From Methanomethylovorans sp. (GTDB lineage: Archaea > Halobacteriota > Methanosarcinia > Methanosarcinales > Methanosarcinaceae): 6,609 nt of DNA. Shown here piece after piece: positions 5,850 to 6,609 of this stretch; within the stretch, counting starts at the first letter, position 1, and the number at the start of each line of letters is the position of its first letter. A program made the translations under genes and the position numbers. A model generated the notes under the pieces. That model saw only the letters and a program-made list of their open reading frames with translations, was not told where the DNA came from and searched no databases. Where the stretch lies: NCBI GenBank assembly GCA_020854785.1, contig JAHFZE010000309.1:1-6609 (forward strand), written 5' to 3'.

Positions 5850-6609
5850 TTAATGCATGTGGAAGTGTTCCTTCAGCTGCTTCAAGCTCTTTCCTGCAAG
5901 GATTGCATCTGCCATCTGTGGGGCATTTGCGGCTTCCTCACCATAGACACCAAGCTCGTATGTGACTACGAAGTCCTGGTTAACAGCTCCGCCACCACAC
6001 TGGAATGGTATCTTAAGACCAGCTTCAAGGAGCCTGTCATTGATTTCCTTAAAGGCATACATGGTTGTGGTCATGAGTGCTGTACCTGTGAGCATCATTG
6101 GCTTCTCTTTCTTGACAGCTGCAATGACCTCATCTACTGGGACATCACGGCCAAGGTCAACTACCGCATAGCCTGCTGCTCTTAACAGGGCTGCGACGAT
6201 GGTCTTACCAATGTCGTGAACGTCACCCTCTGCAACGTGGCAGACGATCGTACCCTTTGGAGTTGGGGCTGATCCGGATTTCTCTTTACAGTATTCGATA
6301 CCTGCAAGCATTGCATCAGCAGACATCATAACGTTTGGCAGGAATATGACACCGATGTCATACAGATCTGTCACGATCTTCATGCCTGGCATCAGTACAT
6401 CGTCAATCATCTTGATTGGGTCTGCACCGGCAGCAACTGCTTTCTTGAGGCCTTCGACGACATCGTCTTCTTCACCCTCAAAAATTGCCTTGGCAATTGA
6501 TTTGGCTGGCTCTGCTTTGGGGAATTTCTCAGCGGCCATGTCCTCAGGTGTCTGTGCCTTCTCCATCTGCACATTGTACCTAATTAGTATTTTACTGGGG
6601 TCTAAATCC
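5850..6609 (-). CDS. mtaC: Methanol-specific corrinoid protein MtaC (5' end just outside window)
   Basis: MtaC carries the corrinoid cofactor that accepts the methyl group from MtaB and passes it to MtaA. The frame is open to the window edge, giving 252 visible residues. An N-terminal helical cap domain (visible residues about 13-110, with FEGEEDDVVEGL and FLPNVMMSADAM) precedes a Rossmann-like cobalamin domain. There, DVHDIG (129-134) supplies His131 as lower cobalt ligand, LTGTAL (173-178) is the Ser/Thr motif position, and CGGGAVN (204-210) is the glycine motif. The apparent GTG start at 6572 is the valine of RYNVQMEKAQTPED, which resembles the N-terminal region of known MtaC proteins. If the ligand corresponds to His136 as in Methanosarcina barkeri MtaC, about five residues are missing. 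The promoter and any leader lie outside the window. A weak AGGT before the GTG makes a shorter form conceivable but unlikely. Confidence 0.95.
   Translation of the reverse strand, partial: DLDPSKILIRYNVQMEKAQTPEDMAAEKFPKAEPAKSIAKAIFEGEEDDVVEGLKKAVAAGADPIKMIDDVLMPGMKIVTDLYDIGVIFLPNVMMSADAMLAGIEYCKEKSGSAPTPKGTIVCHVAEGDVHDIGKTIVAALLRAAGYAVVDLGRDVPVDEVIAAVKKEKPMMLTGTALMTTTMYAFKEINDRLLEAGLKIPFQCGGGAVNQDFVVTYELGVYGEEAANAPQMADAILAGKSLKQLKEHFHMH

Noticed and set aside
4882..6185. Plus-strand open frames opposite mtaB and mtaC, such as 5212-5550 and 5751-6185
   Set aside because: They are antisense shadows of strongly recognisable, codon-biased genes and have no family resemblance or start signals of their own.
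6570..6574. GTG at 6572 or the overlapping ATG at 6574 as the mtaC start
   Set aside because: The ATG is out of frame, and the GTG is preceded by an open frame that extends the MtaC similarity. The AGGT upstream is only a weak ribosome binding site.
1..6609. tRNA, rRNA, CRISPR array, insertion sequence or attachment site
   Set aside because: No cloverleaf-like sequence, regularly spaced repeat, transposase or integrase was seen on either strand.

Overview
This window carries a methanol:coenzyme M methyltransferase locus from a methylotrophic methanogen. The family is most likely Methanosarcinaceae (Methanolobus, Methanococcoides, Methanohalophilus or Methanosarcina type). The evidence is the full set of MtaA, MtaB and MtaC proteins with all expected metal-binding residues, archaeal-style TATA elements, GGAGGTGA-type ribosome binding sites, and an archaeal Lhr-type helicase next door. 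The genus cannot be fixed from the sequence alone.

Layout, left to right. (1) Positions 2-982, plus strand: the C-terminal part of an Lhr-family helicase whose start lies left of the window. (2) 983-1161: a spacer with a hairpin after the helicase, an operator-like palindrome, candidate TATA boxes and a ribosome binding site. (3) 1162-2181, plus strand: mtaA, followed by a strong hairpin plus T-tract terminator. (4) 2182-2414: a spacer dominated by an imperfect inverted repeat spanning 105 bp with a nested hairpin. (5) 2415-4349, plus strand: a 644-residue ASKHA-type protein of the hydantoinase A/oxoprolinase family with no hydantoinase partner gene nearby. (6) 4350-4443: a short convergent spacer with a perfect 16-nt palindrome and the U-tract of the mtaB terminator. 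(7) 4444-5835, minus strand: mtaB. (8) 5850-6609, minus strand: mtaC, which runs off the right edge with only about five codons missing. No stretch of more than 300 bases lacks a gene.

How the genes work together. MtaB uses zinc to move the methyl group of methanol onto the Co(I) corrinoid held by MtaC. MtaA then moves the methyl group from MtaC to coenzyme M, giving methyl-CoM for methanogenesis. Corrinoid proteins of this kind occasionally oxidise to inactive Co(II) and need ATP-dependent reductive reactivation. The ASKHA-fold gene between mtaA and mtaCB has no assigned role; its position and nucleotide-binding motifs make a part in MtaC maintenance or regulation a reasonable but unproven hypothesis.

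The most useful corrections to a naive ORF reading are these: the helicase and mtaC are both cut by the window, so their apparent GTG starts are internal codons, and mtaB starts at the ATG at 5835, because the GTG at 5844 lies inside its ribosome binding site. The most unusual structures are the long inverted repeat upstream of the ASKHA gene and the mtaB terminator, whose stem encodes the last four residues and stop codon of MtaB.
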